Below are positions 1 to 6,111 of a stretch of 7,251 nucleotides of DNA, piece by piece (position 1 is the first letter of the stretch; each line of letters opens with the position of its first letter). The notes beneath the pieces were generated by a model. The model worked only from the letters and a program-made list of their open reading frames with translations. It did not search any database and was not told the origin of the DNA. The position numbers and the translations under genes are program-made. The stretch is from Proteobacteria bacterium UBA2996 (GTDB taxonomy: Bacteria > Pseudomonadota > Gammaproteobacteria > Arenicellales > UBA868). The stretch is from the NCBI GenBank assembly GCA_002346525.1, contig DDZY01000112.1:1-7251 (forward strand). Reading direction: 5' to 3'.

Positions 1-483
1 GTGGAGCCAGGACCGCTGCCGGTTCCGGCCGATACTTACGATGTCGTATTCAGCAAGGATGCTTTCTGCCACATCCAAGACAAGTTAGGACTCTACTCGG
101 AACTCTTTCGCGTCCTGAGACCCGGCGGCTCGATTGCGATTGGTGACTGGCTGGTACGAGACGAAGAAGGGCACTCTAGTGAAATGGAAGCATTCATCGA
201 GAGCACCGGGCTTTCCTTATTTTTGGACTCGCTCGCCGGCGTCAGGACAAAACTCCAATCTGTTGGGTTCGAGGAGATTGATGTGGTGAATCGAAATGCC
301 TGGTTCCAGCAAGAGGCGCGAGCCGAAGCCGACCGGCTTGAGGGTGAGCTCGCAGGTGCGGTGGTCAAGTTGAGGGGTCAGGAGGCTACTGAGAGTTCCA
401 ATGACTGCCAGCATAAAATGATCGCAGTTCTTGATAGCGGCGAGTTCTGCCCAGCGCACTTCTTCGCAACCAAGCCGGACTAG
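1..483 (+). CDS. SAM-dependent methyltransferase, C-terminal part (5' end outside window); phosphoethanolamine/sarcosine N-methyltransferase-like
   Basis: This is the C-terminal 160 residues of a class I SAM-dependent methyltransferase. Visible near the left edge is the motif IV region YDVVFSKDAFCHI (residues 13-25), followed by the helix and strand ending in RVLRPGG (37-43) and the strand IAIGDWL. The glycine-rich SAM-binding motif I, which should precede these, is absent, so the gene starts upstream of position 1 and the GTG at 1-3 is internal. The pattern xSxDAxxHIxDK...RVLxPGG...GDW, then an AGF/VGF-type strand (VGFEEIDVV) and a C-terminal LDSGE...HFFATKP, resembles phosphoethanolamine and sarcosine/dimethylglycine N-methyltransferases, which methylate small amines to make choline or betaine precursors. 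Substrate is inferred only from this resemblance; it could equally be an uncharacterised small-molecule methyltransferase. The stop is TAG at 481-483. The gene converges on the SDR gene across 39 bp with no visible terminator and has no evident link to the transporter. Confidence 0.85.
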   Translation: MEPGPLPVPADTYDVVFSKDAFCHIQDKLGLYSELFRVLRPGGSIAIGDWLVRDEEGHSSEMEAFIESTGLSLFLDSLAGVRTKLQSVGFEEIDVVNRNAWFQQEARAEADRLEGELAGAVVKLRGQEATESSNDCQHKMIAVLDSGEFCPAHFFATKPD

Positions 484-522
484 GAGCGGACGGCTAACAA
501 ACTACCCCGCGGCTCTGTGTGA

Positions 523-1230
523 CTAAAGATGGCGTGTGATTCCTCCGTCGACGATGAGATTCTGGCCCGTCATATAGCCCGCATCCTCTGATAACAGGAA
601 AGCCGTGGTTTTGGCGATCTCATCAACTGTGCCGATTCTTCCCATGGGGATGCGTGGCAGGACCGTGTCACTGTGCTGCAGACTGTCAATAAAACCCGGA
701 AGGACGTTGTTCATTCGTATGTTAGCGCTGGCGTATCGGTCAGCGTAGAGTTTCGCGAAGGACGAAAGGCCTGCCCGGAGCGTGCACGAGACCGGGAGCG
801 CCTGTTCCGGCTCAAAGGCTGCAAACGTGGAGATATTGACCCACGCACCTCCTCCTTGCTTTTCCATGATGGGCGTGACCGCTCTGGTCAACCGGACGAC
901 GTTCAAGATAAGCATATCGAGCCCCAAATGCCAGGCCTCATCATCAATAGCCAGCAGGTCCCCTTTTGGCGGGTGTGCCGTATGGCAGACGACGGCATCG
1001 ATGCGGCCAAACCGGGCCATCGCGGCATCGACCAGTTTTGACAGATCGCTTGCGTTGGTCACAGACCCCCGTACCCCCAGACCCCCTACTTCGCCCGCAG
1101 TCGTCTCGCAGGCCTCGCTTCTCGACATGAGAGCAAGGTCGTAGCCGCGACCGTGCAGTTCGAGCGCAATGGCCCGACCGATTCCACCTCCACCGGCGGT
1201 GACGACCGCCACTTTCTTTTCCTGACTCAT
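523..1230 (-). CDS. SDR-fold oxidoreductase-like protein with replaced catalytic Tyr and Lys
   Basis: The 235-residue product has the length and Rossmann layout of a classical short-chain dehydrogenase/reductase. The cofactor loop is TAGGGGIG (11-18; consensus TGxxxGIG), and Arg37 after the second strand suggests NADP(H). Asn110 and Ser134 (in VNIST) of the usual catalytic tetrad are present. Also present are the NNVLPGF segment (174-180), the usual N.V.PG region, and the C-terminal TGQNLIVDGG (221-230). The YxxxK motif is missing: the equivalent positions read Ser148-C-T-L-Arg152, within PVSCTLRAGLSSFAK. The NNAG motif is also altered, to VCHTAHPP (81-88). The fold is secure, but ordinary Tyr/Lys-based hydride-transfer chemistry is doubtful; it may be a variant SDR or a non-catalytic nucleotide-binding protein. 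The ATG at 1228-1230 is preceded by AAGGA (1238-1242) seven bases upstream. The gene is divergent from the DapA-family gene and may share control with it. Confidence 0.88.
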   Translation of the reverse strand: MSQEKKVAVVTAGGGGIGRAIALELHGRGYDLALMSRSEACETTAGEVGGLGVRGSVTNASDLSKLVDAAMARFGRIDAVVCHTAHPPKGDLLAIDDEAWHLGLDMLILNVVRLTRAVTPIMEKQGGGAWVNISTFAAFEPEQALPVSCTLRAGLSSFAKLYADRYASANIRMNNVLPGFIDSLQHSDTVLPRIPMGRIGTVDEIAKTTAFLLSEDAGYMTGQNLIVDGGITRHL

Positions 1231-1261
1231 TATTTCTTCCTTAGATATCTGTCCTGGATTT

Positions 1262-1280
1262 CGGCAGCGGGGCGCTGCCG
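1262..1280. repeat. Perfect 8-bp inverted repeat, candidate operator or leader hairpin
   Basis: CGGCAGCG (1262-1269) and CGCTGCCG (1273-1280) are exact reverse complements separated by GGG. The element sits in the shared upstream region, about 32 bp before the SDR start and 72 bp before the DapA-family start. No T-run follows on the plus strand (next bases ACGCTA), and the minus-strand side reads AAATCC, so it is not an intrinsic terminator. It could bind a dimeric regulator or form a hairpin in the 5' leader of the SDR mRNA. The symmetry is seen directly; the role is inference. Confidence 0.5.
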
Positions 1281-1340
1281 ACGCTACCGATTTAGATTAT
1301 CATCCGGCCGTTGTGCTGTACATTTAAAGAGACGAACCAA

Positions 1341-1346
1341 GGGAGG
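1341..1346 (+). promoter_or_regulatory. Ribosome binding site that fixes the DapA-family start at 1353
   Basis: GGGAGG lies six bases before the ATG at 1353-1355, near-ideal Shine-Dalgarno spacing. The reading frame is open further upstream to a TTG at 1311, but that codon lacks such a site, and the extra 14 residues would precede the usual N-terminus of the family (GVCVPVCTVF). The ATG at 1353 is therefore preferred. Confidence 0.8.
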
Positions 1347-1352
1347 CATCAA

Positions 1353-2225
1353 ATGAAATCGTTAAGCGGGGTATGCGTGCCGGTCTGTACTGTTTTTGAG
1401 GATAACCCTGACAAGATCGATGAGCCCCGTTATCTGGCCCATATCGATCGAATGCTGGAGGCGGGAGTCGACATTATTCTGCCCTGCGGAGGGACCGGCG
1501 AATTCGCCTATCTTGGTCCGGAAGAGAAACGGCATCTGATTGAACTGACTGTCAAACATGTGGACGGGCGTGCCGCGGTCGTTGCGCAAACTTCGGCGAT
1601 CTATCTTAGTGACACCATCACCACAACCCAGCACGCCGTGGACAGTGGCGTCGACGCCGTCATGGTGCTTCCTCCCTACTTTGAAGGACCAGACGCCCAT
1701 GGCGTCGTGTCGCACTATGAAGCCGTTGCCCGGGCAAGTGCTGTGCCTGTCATGGTTTACAACATACCGGTCCATTCCGGATTTGATGTCACTCCCGCCC
1801 TATTTTCCGAACTCCTCAAGATTGACGGAATCGAGTACATCAAAGACAGTACCGGTGATTTCATCCGGATCCAGGAGCTCCTAAGAACAGGCGGCAAAAT
1901 TTTTAACGGCGGTGATCCGATTACCTACCAAGCGCTGGTAGCGGGATGCGTCGGATGCGTGTGGGGATCTGTCAATTTTCTCCCTGAGGAGGCGGTCGCC
2001 CTCTATCGAATGGTCCAAAGCGGGAATTTGACCGGTGGCGCCCAACTCTGGCAGAAAGTCATAGATTCCCAACTGTTTGTCTGGTCCCACGTCTACAATG
2101 CGGCCGTCAAAGCCGCTGCCAACAGGCGCGGATTCGATGTGGGCACTTGCCGGGCGCCGGTACTGCCACTCTCGGACGAAGACTCAGAAGAGTTGTTTGC
2201 AGCACTCGACAAGCTTGCCGCTTAA
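1353..2225 (+). CDS. Dihydrodipicolinate synthase (DapA) family lyase/aldolase
   Basis: The 290-residue product has the usual length for this family of class I (Schiff-base) TIM-barrel aldolases and lyases. Visible marks are the pyruvate-carboxylate loop CGGTGEFAYLG (45-55), the catalytic tyrosine in MVYNIP (Tyr136), and the Schiff-base lysine in YIKDSTGD (Lys164), followed by NGGD (185-188) and GSVNFLPE. Such enzymes condense or cleave pyruvate-type 2-oxoacids with an aldehyde partner, or act as lyases or deaminases on sugar or hydroxyproline derivatives. Two positions differ from lysine-pathway DapA. The first Thr of GTTGE is Gly47, and the position of the E. coli Arg138, which contacts the aldehyde substrate, is His141 (YNIPVHSG). 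A catabolic role is therefore more likely than lysine biosynthesis. The gene runs alone, divergent from the SDR gene, and its stop TAA lies 14 bp from the 3' end of livM. The start is chosen by the GGGAGG site. Confidence 0.9.
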   Translation: MKSLSGVCVPVCTVFEDNPDKIDEPRYLAHIDRMLEAGVDIILPCGGTGEFAYLGPEEKRHLIELTVKHVDGRAAVVAQTSAIYLSDTITTTQHAVDSGVDAVMVLPPYFEGPDAHGVVSHYEAVARASAVPVMVYNIPVHSGFDVTPALFSELLKIDGIEYIKDSTGDFIRIQELLRTGGKIFNGGDPITYQALVAGCVGCVWGSVNFLPEEAVALYRMVQSGNLTGGAQLWQKVIDSQLFVWSHVYNAAVKAAANRRGFDVGTCRAPVLPLSDEDSEELFAALDKLAA

Positions 2226-2239
2226 AAGATTGGACGGGC

Positions 2240-3553
2240 CTATTTGTCTCTCTCGGGAATAAGGCCTCGAGGGGAGAAACGTAACACCAGCAAAAGCACT
2301 ACGCCCATTGTGGCGAGCCGGGTGTGTGCGGCGTTTTCAATGAGGTGCAGCCGTAACGCACTGTCTGCGGCCATGCCTGCGGTCAGCAGCTCGATGATTG
2401 CGAGCCCGATAGGCTCTGCTTCAATCCAAAAGAACCAGATTACGAAGCCTCCAAGGATTGAGCCAAGGTTGTTTCCTGATCCGCCGACGATCACCATCAC
2501 CCAGATGAGGAACGTGAATCTCAACGGCTGATAGGAGGCCGGGGTGAAGATGCCATCTAGCGTGGTCAGCATAGCGCCAGCGAGCCCTATAACCGCAGAA
2601 CCCAGCACAAAGACCTGAAGGTGCCGCCAGGTAACGTCTTTCCCCATAGCGCTTGCCGCCACTTCGTTATCGCGAATTGCCCGCATCATGCGACCCCAGG
2701 GAGACTTTAATGCCCGTTCAGACAGCCAAAACACGACTGCCAGCACCAGTATGAAAAGCCCCGCGTAACTTAACTTAACGATGATTGAGGACAGCTCAAC
2801 CACATTGAAGTCGAGTCGGGCAGCCAGCTCCTGTACCCACACGGTCTTTTGAAGTTCAATCTCATATGGAACCGGCCGGGGCAGTCCATTCACATTCTTC
2901 ACGCCGCGGGCCAGCCAGTCCTCGTTTTTCAGAAAGTAGATTATGATCTCGGAGATGCCTAGTGTTGCAATCGCTAGATAGTCCGAGCGGAGTCCCAGGG
3001 CGATTTTGCCGATGCCCCACGCCGCCAGGGCCGCAAAAGCACCTCCTGCAATCCAGGATAATACAATCGGCAGGCCCAAGCCGCCGAGGAAACCTGTCTT
3101 GGCCGGCTCGACCGCTTCGATCGCGTCGACCGCAGGATCGAGGATGAATCGCATCAGGACGACGCCTGCAAGTGCCACGACTGCTGCGACCCAGCCACGA
3201 GTCCGCCGACTACCAGGGATTCTTTTAAAGGCGAGAATAGCCAGGACGGCCGCAATCACGCCCGTCACCAAGCCGAGCATTGCTCTTAAGCCACCTACTG
3301 CCCACGCGTCAGAGACCGGCGGGAATGACACAACAACCGCGGCGAGGCCGCCCAGGGCGGCAAAGCCCATGACGCCGGCATTAAACAGACCGGCATAACC
3401 CCATTGAATGTTTACCCCAAGGGTCATGATGGCCGAGATGAGGCAAAGATTGAGGATGGCGAGTGCCACATTCGCGCTTTGGATGACGCCGACCACAATA
3501 AGCAAAGCACCCATTGCAGCAAACAGCAAAAGATTCCGCAGGTTCGTTCTCAT
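2240..3553 (-). CDS. livM: Branched-chain-amino-acid-type ABC importer permease LivM
   Basis: This is an integral inner-membrane subunit of a HAAT-family importer and pairs with LivH to form the translocation path. The 437-residue product is very hydrophobic, with roughly ten or more membrane segments. Family marks are GLRSDYLAIATLGISEII (187-204), the ATPase-contact (EAA-like) loop SPWGRMMRAIRDNEVAA (284-300), GGSGNNLGSILGGF (357-370), and a tail with FSPRGLIPER (426-435). The length is near that of E. coli LivM and longer than many homologues. The extra residues lie mainly around 85-180, an added hydrophobic stretch with a basic loop (KRIPGSRRTRG, 110-120). The ATG at 3551-3553 overlaps the livH stop by 4 bp (ATGA), indicating translational coupling. 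It is the last gene of the operon, and its 3' end faces the DapA-family gene across 14 bp. Substrate cannot be read from this subunit. Confidence 0.95.
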   Translation of the reverse strand: MRTNLRNLLLFAAMGALLIVVGVIQSANVALAILNLCLISAIMTLGVNIQWGYAGLFNAGVMGFAALGGLAAVVVSFPPVSDAWAVGGLRAMLGLVTGVIAAVLAILAFKRIPGSRRTRGWVAAVVALAGVVLMRFILDPAVDAIEAVEPAKTGFLGGLGLPIVLSWIAGGAFAALAAWGIGKIALGLRSDYLAIATLGISEIIIYFLKNEDWLARGVKNVNGLPRPVPYEIELQKTVWVQELAARLDFNVVELSSIIVKLSYAGLFILVLAVVFWLSERALKSPWGRMMRAIRDNEVAASAMGKDVTWRHLQVFVLGSAVIGLAGAMLTTLDGIFTPASYQPLRFTFLIWVMVIVGGSGNNLGSILGGFVIWFFWIEAEPIGLAIIELLTAGMAADSALRLHLIENAAHTRLATMGVVLLLVLRFSPRGLIPERDK

Positions 3554-4572
3554 AGCGTTTTTCCGCTAAACATTCCGGTCGGCTTGACCAGCAACACGAT
3601 AACCAAGATCACGAATGAGACCGCCAGCTTGTAGTCCGTGGAGAGAAGTTGGATGAGTCCTTCCGGCACCCAGTCGCCAGGCGTGAGGTACGCAATCACC
3701 CGCTTATAGGCGAAGGTCAATAGAAGTTCTGAAAACGCGACGACAAAACCGCCTGCAATCGCGCCGAGTGGATTGCCGACCCCTCCAACAATGGCTGAGG
3801 CAAAAATAGGCAGAACCAGTCCCAGGTAGGTAAAAGGTTTATAACCCTTGTCCAGGCCATACAAGGTCCCGGCGACCGCGGCCAGTGCCCCCGTAATCAC
3901 CCAGGTAATGGCAACGACCTTGCCTGGATTGATGCCCGACAGCAATGCGAGATCCTCGTTATCAGAATAGGCGCGCATCGATTTTCCTGTCCGGGTCCGG
4001 TTCAGGAACCAAAAGATCAATGCCACAATAACGAGAGCTGTCACCACCGTTACGCCCTGGGTGGATTTGATGGCGAGCCCCTGATCAAGGCCCGTCATCT
4101 GTTTAAAGGCTCGGGCCTTCATAATGAAACGCTCGCCATCCGCAAACACTCGGTCCTGGGGGCCTATGACAAAACGGACGAGCCCGCTTAATACAAATAG
4201 GATGCCCACAGAAACGATCAGGTAGGTTACCGGGCTTGCTTTCTCTCCCCGGTAGTATCGATAAACAACCCGATCAAACAGCAGGCACATCAGGACGGTT
4301 CCGGCAATTCCGACGGGGAGAGCCAAAAGTGCAGTGGGCAGGGGGCCAAACGTGACACCCCTGCCCTGCAGCCACCACGTTACGAGGATCGTAATCATGG
4401 CGCCAAAAGACATGGTTTCCCCATGCGCAAAATTGGAAAAGCGCAGCACGGCGTAGATCATAGTGACGCCGAGTGCGCCGAGGGCAAGTTGACTCCCGTA
4501 AGCCAGGCCCGGCACCAGGACAAAATTTCCCAGCAGAACCAGCGCATTCAGGATGTCAATCACGTCACTCAC
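3550..4572 (-). CDS. livH: Branched-chain-amino-acid-type ABC importer permease LivH
   Basis: This is the second inner-membrane subunit of the importer. The 340-residue product is hydrophobic with about eight membrane segments, roughly in 10-60, 78-136, 174-190, 221-282 and 312-332. LivH-type marks are the N-terminal GALGVTMIYAVLRFSNFAHG (32-51), the cytoplasmic ATPase-contact loop TGKSMRAYSDNEDLALLSGI (195-214), AIVGGVGNPLGAIAGG (260-275), and the C-terminal KPTGMF. The length is slightly above the roughly 290-310 residues common in the family; extra residues fall around 135-170. The start is GTG at 4570-4572, overlapping the livF stop by 4 bp (GTGA). An alternative is the GTG at codon 4 (4561-4563), which has GGGGGGTGA, a good Shine-Dalgarno match, five bases upstream. 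The family alignment does not decide between them. It forms a tight operon with livF upstream and livM downstream. Confidence 0.94.
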   Translation of the reverse strand: MSDVIDILNALVLLGNFVLVPGLAYGSQLALGALGVTMIYAVLRFSNFAHGETMSFGAMITILVTWWLQGRGVTFGPLPTALLALPVGIAGTVLMCLLFDRVVYRYYRGEKASPVTYLIVSVGILFVLSGLVRFVIGPQDRVFADGERFIMKARAFKQMTGLDQGLAIKSTQGVTVVTALVIVALIFWFLNRTRTGKSMRAYSDNEDLALLSGINPGKVVAITWVITGALAAVAGTLYGLDKGYKPFTYLGLVLPIFASAIVGGVGNPLGAIAGGFVVAFSELLLTFAYKRVIAYLTPGDWVPEGLIQLLSTDYKLAVSFVILVIVLLVKPTGMFSGKTL

Positions 4573-5273
4573 CCCCCGAGAAAGGATTTGCGTACTTCGG
4601 GATCTGCCAGGAGCGCTTCCCCCGTGTCGGTGTACCGGTTACGTCCCTGGACCAAAACGAATCCGCGATCAGCAATCTCCAGAGCCTGTCTGGCGTTCTG
4701 CTCAACCATCAGTATGGCGATCCCGGTTTGGGCGATCTCGATAATCCGATCAAACAGTTCATCCATGACAATCGGCGACACCCCGGCGGTCGGCTCATCC
4801 AGCATTAATACGCTCGGTTGGGTCATCAGGGCGCGACCCACCGCCACCTGTTGTCGCTGGCCGCCGGACAGTTCCCCGGCGGGTTGACCGCGCTTCTCGG
4901 CCAGGACAGGAAAAAGCGAAAAAACCTGTTCCATGGTCGGTCGAAAGTCATCCCGACGGATAAACGCGCCCATCTCAAGATTCTCCTCGACCGTCATCGA
5001 GGTGAAGACGTTGGCATTTTGCGGAACAAATCCCATCCCAAGCGTAACGCGTTCCTGTGGTGGAAGACTAGAGATATCCCGGCCGTTGAGTTCAACGGAA
5101 CCGTCGCGAAGGTCGAGCATCCCGAACATCGCCTTCATCGCGGTCGACTTGCCGGCCCCATTGGGACCCACGACAACCGCAACTTCCCCCTGGTTGACGG
5201 CAATGCTGCAACCATGGAGGATGTCAGCCCCTCCATATCCGCCATATAAGGATTCGCCCTGAAGAAAACTCAT
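4569..5273 (-). CDS. livF: Branched-chain-amino-acid-type ABC importer ATPase LivF
   Basis: This is one of the two cytoplasmic ATPases that power the importer. The 234-residue product matches LivF in length. All nucleotide-binding motifs are present: Walker A GPNGAGKS (36-43), Q-loop Gln85 in VPQNANVF, signature LSGGQRQQ (135-142), and Walker B VLMLDE (155-160) with catalytic Glu160. The switch position reads VEQN (190-193) without histidine, which is normal for LivF and helps separate it from LivG. The start region GYGGADILHG (12-21) is typical. The ATG at 5271-5273 has no strong Shine-Dalgarno (upstream bases CTAGTTTTTAAG); translation may depend on coupling to livG, whose stop lies 8 bp upstream. 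The 3' end overlaps the livH start by 4 bp. Confidence 0.95.
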   Translation of the reverse strand: MSFLQGESLYGGYGGADILHGCSIAVNQGEVAVVVGPNGAGKSTAMKAMFGMLDLRDGSVELNGRDISSLPPQERVTLGMGFVPQNANVFTSMTVEENLEMGAFIRRDDFRPTMEQVFSLFPVLAEKRGQPAGELSGGQRQQVAVGRALMTQPSVLMLDEPTAGVSPIVMDELFDRIIEIAQTGIAILMVEQNARQALEIADRGFVLVQGRNRYTDTGEALLADPEVRKSFLGG

Positions 5274-5281
5274 CTTAAAAA

Positions 5282-6070
5282 CTAGCGTTGGTGTTTTCTG
5301 CCGGTCCCAAGATAAGCCTCAATCACGGCCTCATTGTTCATGACTTCTTCCGGGCTCCCTCGGGTCAAGACACCACCGGCGGCCATCACCACGACCGGGT
5401 TACACAGACGCGAAATGAAATCCATATCATGTTCGATCATGCAAAACGTAAACCCCTTCTCTTGATTGAGTCGCAAAATAGCATCCCCAATTGTGGCAAG
5501 GAGCGTGCGGTTTACCCCTGCACCGACTTCATCCAGAAAGATTAGTTTGGGCTCAGCCATCATGGTTCGTCCAAGCTCTAGCAGTTTCTTTTGTCCGCCG
5601 GAGAGATTGCCGGCGAGTTCATCTGCTACGGCACTCAACTGAAGAAAATCGATCACCTCGGCGGCGCGACTACAGAGTTTCTCTTCCTCGGCTTTAACCC
5701 GGTTCGGCCTTAGCCAGGTGTCGACAAGCCGCTCGCCGGACTGCGAGCCTGGAACCACCATAAGATTTTCGCGAACCGTTAATGATGAAAATTCGTGTGC
5801 TATCTGAAAGGTCCGCAGGATACCCCGCGCGAATAGTTCATGCGGTTTTCTGCCCGTGATGTCCTCGCCGTCGAAGATAACCGTCCCGGAATCAGGAGGA
5901 TGGACCCCGGCGATAACGTTGAAGAGCGTGGTCTTCCCCGCTCCGTTTGGGCCGATTAATCCGGTGATGCTTCCCCGCGCAATAGACAAAGAAGCGTTTT
6001 CAACGGCGTGGATGCCGCCGAAGTGTTTGCAGAGGTTTTGAATATCCAGCAATCGAGGTAAAACCGGCAA
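5282..6070 (-). CDS. livG: Branched-chain-amino-acid-type ABC importer ATPase LivG
   Basis: This is the second ATPase of the importer, 262 residues, normal for LivG. Motifs in order are Walker A GPNGAGKT (40-47), Q-loop Gln89 in RTFQ, signature LSGGQKK (156-162), Walker B LIFLDE (176-181) with catalytic Glu181, D-loop GAGVN (183-187), and switch His214 in IEHDMDFI. The residue after Walker B is Val182 where most relatives have Pro (LDEP). The start is uncertain. The only early in-frame initiators are TTG at 6068-6070 and TTG at 6050-6052, and neither has a visible ribosome-binding site. The first TTG sits at the end of the U-tract of the terminator-like hairpin behind the binding-protein gene; an in-frame TGA at 6104-6106 closes the frame upstream. 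The family N-terminus (LLDIQNLCKHFGG) needs a start at about this place. It lies first of the four machinery genes, 8 bp before livF. Confidence 0.93.
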   Translation of the reverse strand: MPVLPRLLDIQNLCKHFGGIHAVENASLSIARGSITGLIGPNGAGKTTLFNVIAGVHPPDSGTVIFDGEDITGRKPHELFARGILRTFQIAHEFSSLTVRENLMVVPGSQSGERLVDTWLRPNRVKAEEEKLCSRAAEVIDFLQLSAVADELAGNLSGGQKKLLELGRTMMAEPKLIFLDEVGAGVNRTLLATIGDAILRLNQEKGFTFCMIEHDMDFISRLCNPVVVMAAGGVLTRGSPEEVMNNEAVIEAYLGTGRKHQR

Positions 6071-6104
6071 AAAAAAACGGCCCGGGCGACCCCGGGCCGT
6101 TTTT
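6069..6104 (-). terminator. Strong intrinsic terminator or attenuator between binding-protein gene and livG
   Basis: A perfect 14-bp inverted repeat is present: 6073-6086 pairs with 6091-6104 around the 4-base loop CGAC. Nine of the pairs are G/C (CGGCCCGGG) and the outer five are A/T. Read on the minus strand, the GC stem is followed directly by a run of nine T (complement of 6069-6077), the form of a rho-independent terminator. It begins 7 bp after the stop of the binding-protein gene. Because livG-F-H-M follow with no room for a separate intergenic promoter, partial read-through is the likely arrangement, giving more receptor than membrane complex. The plus-strand reading also ends in five T, so it could work in both directions. 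Confidence 0.9.
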
Positions 6105-6111
6105 CAGGCGT

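Larger units (their letters stand above)
1231..1352. promoter_or_regulatory. Divergent intergenic region between the SDR and DapA-family genes
   Basis: These 122 bp must contain the promoters of both flanking genes, because the genes are transcribed away from each other. On the minus strand, GATAAT (complement of 1296-1301) is one mismatch from the sigma-70 -10 consensus and could serve the SDR gene. A TGTACA 15 bp further upstream is a poor, short-spaced -35 candidate. No convincing promoter was found for the plus-strand gene. A perfect inverted repeat lies at 1262-1280. No regulator gene adjoins the region. The promoter assignment is tentative. Confidence 0.4.

Noticed and set aside
1..3. 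GTG at the left edge as the true start of the methyltransferase
   Set aside because: The SAM-binding glycine motif that must precede the visible motifs is missing, so the gene is cut by the window edge.
484..522. Possible terminator or small gene in the 39-bp gap between methyltransferase and SDR genes
   Set aside because: There is no stem with a T-run and no room for a gene; only a short CCGCGG palindrome is seen.
1311..1352. Longer N-terminus for the DapA-family protein from the TTG at 1311
   Set aside because: The extra residues fall before the normal family start, and a good ribosome-binding site points to the ATG at 1353.
2236..2272. GGCCT...AGGCC inverted repeat as a terminator between livM and the DapA-family gene
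   Set aside because: The arms are only five bases with a long loop and no T-run.
4423..4887. 154-codon plus-strand open frame across the livF/livH junction
   Set aside because: It is antisense to two well-supported genes, with no motif or start signal of its own.
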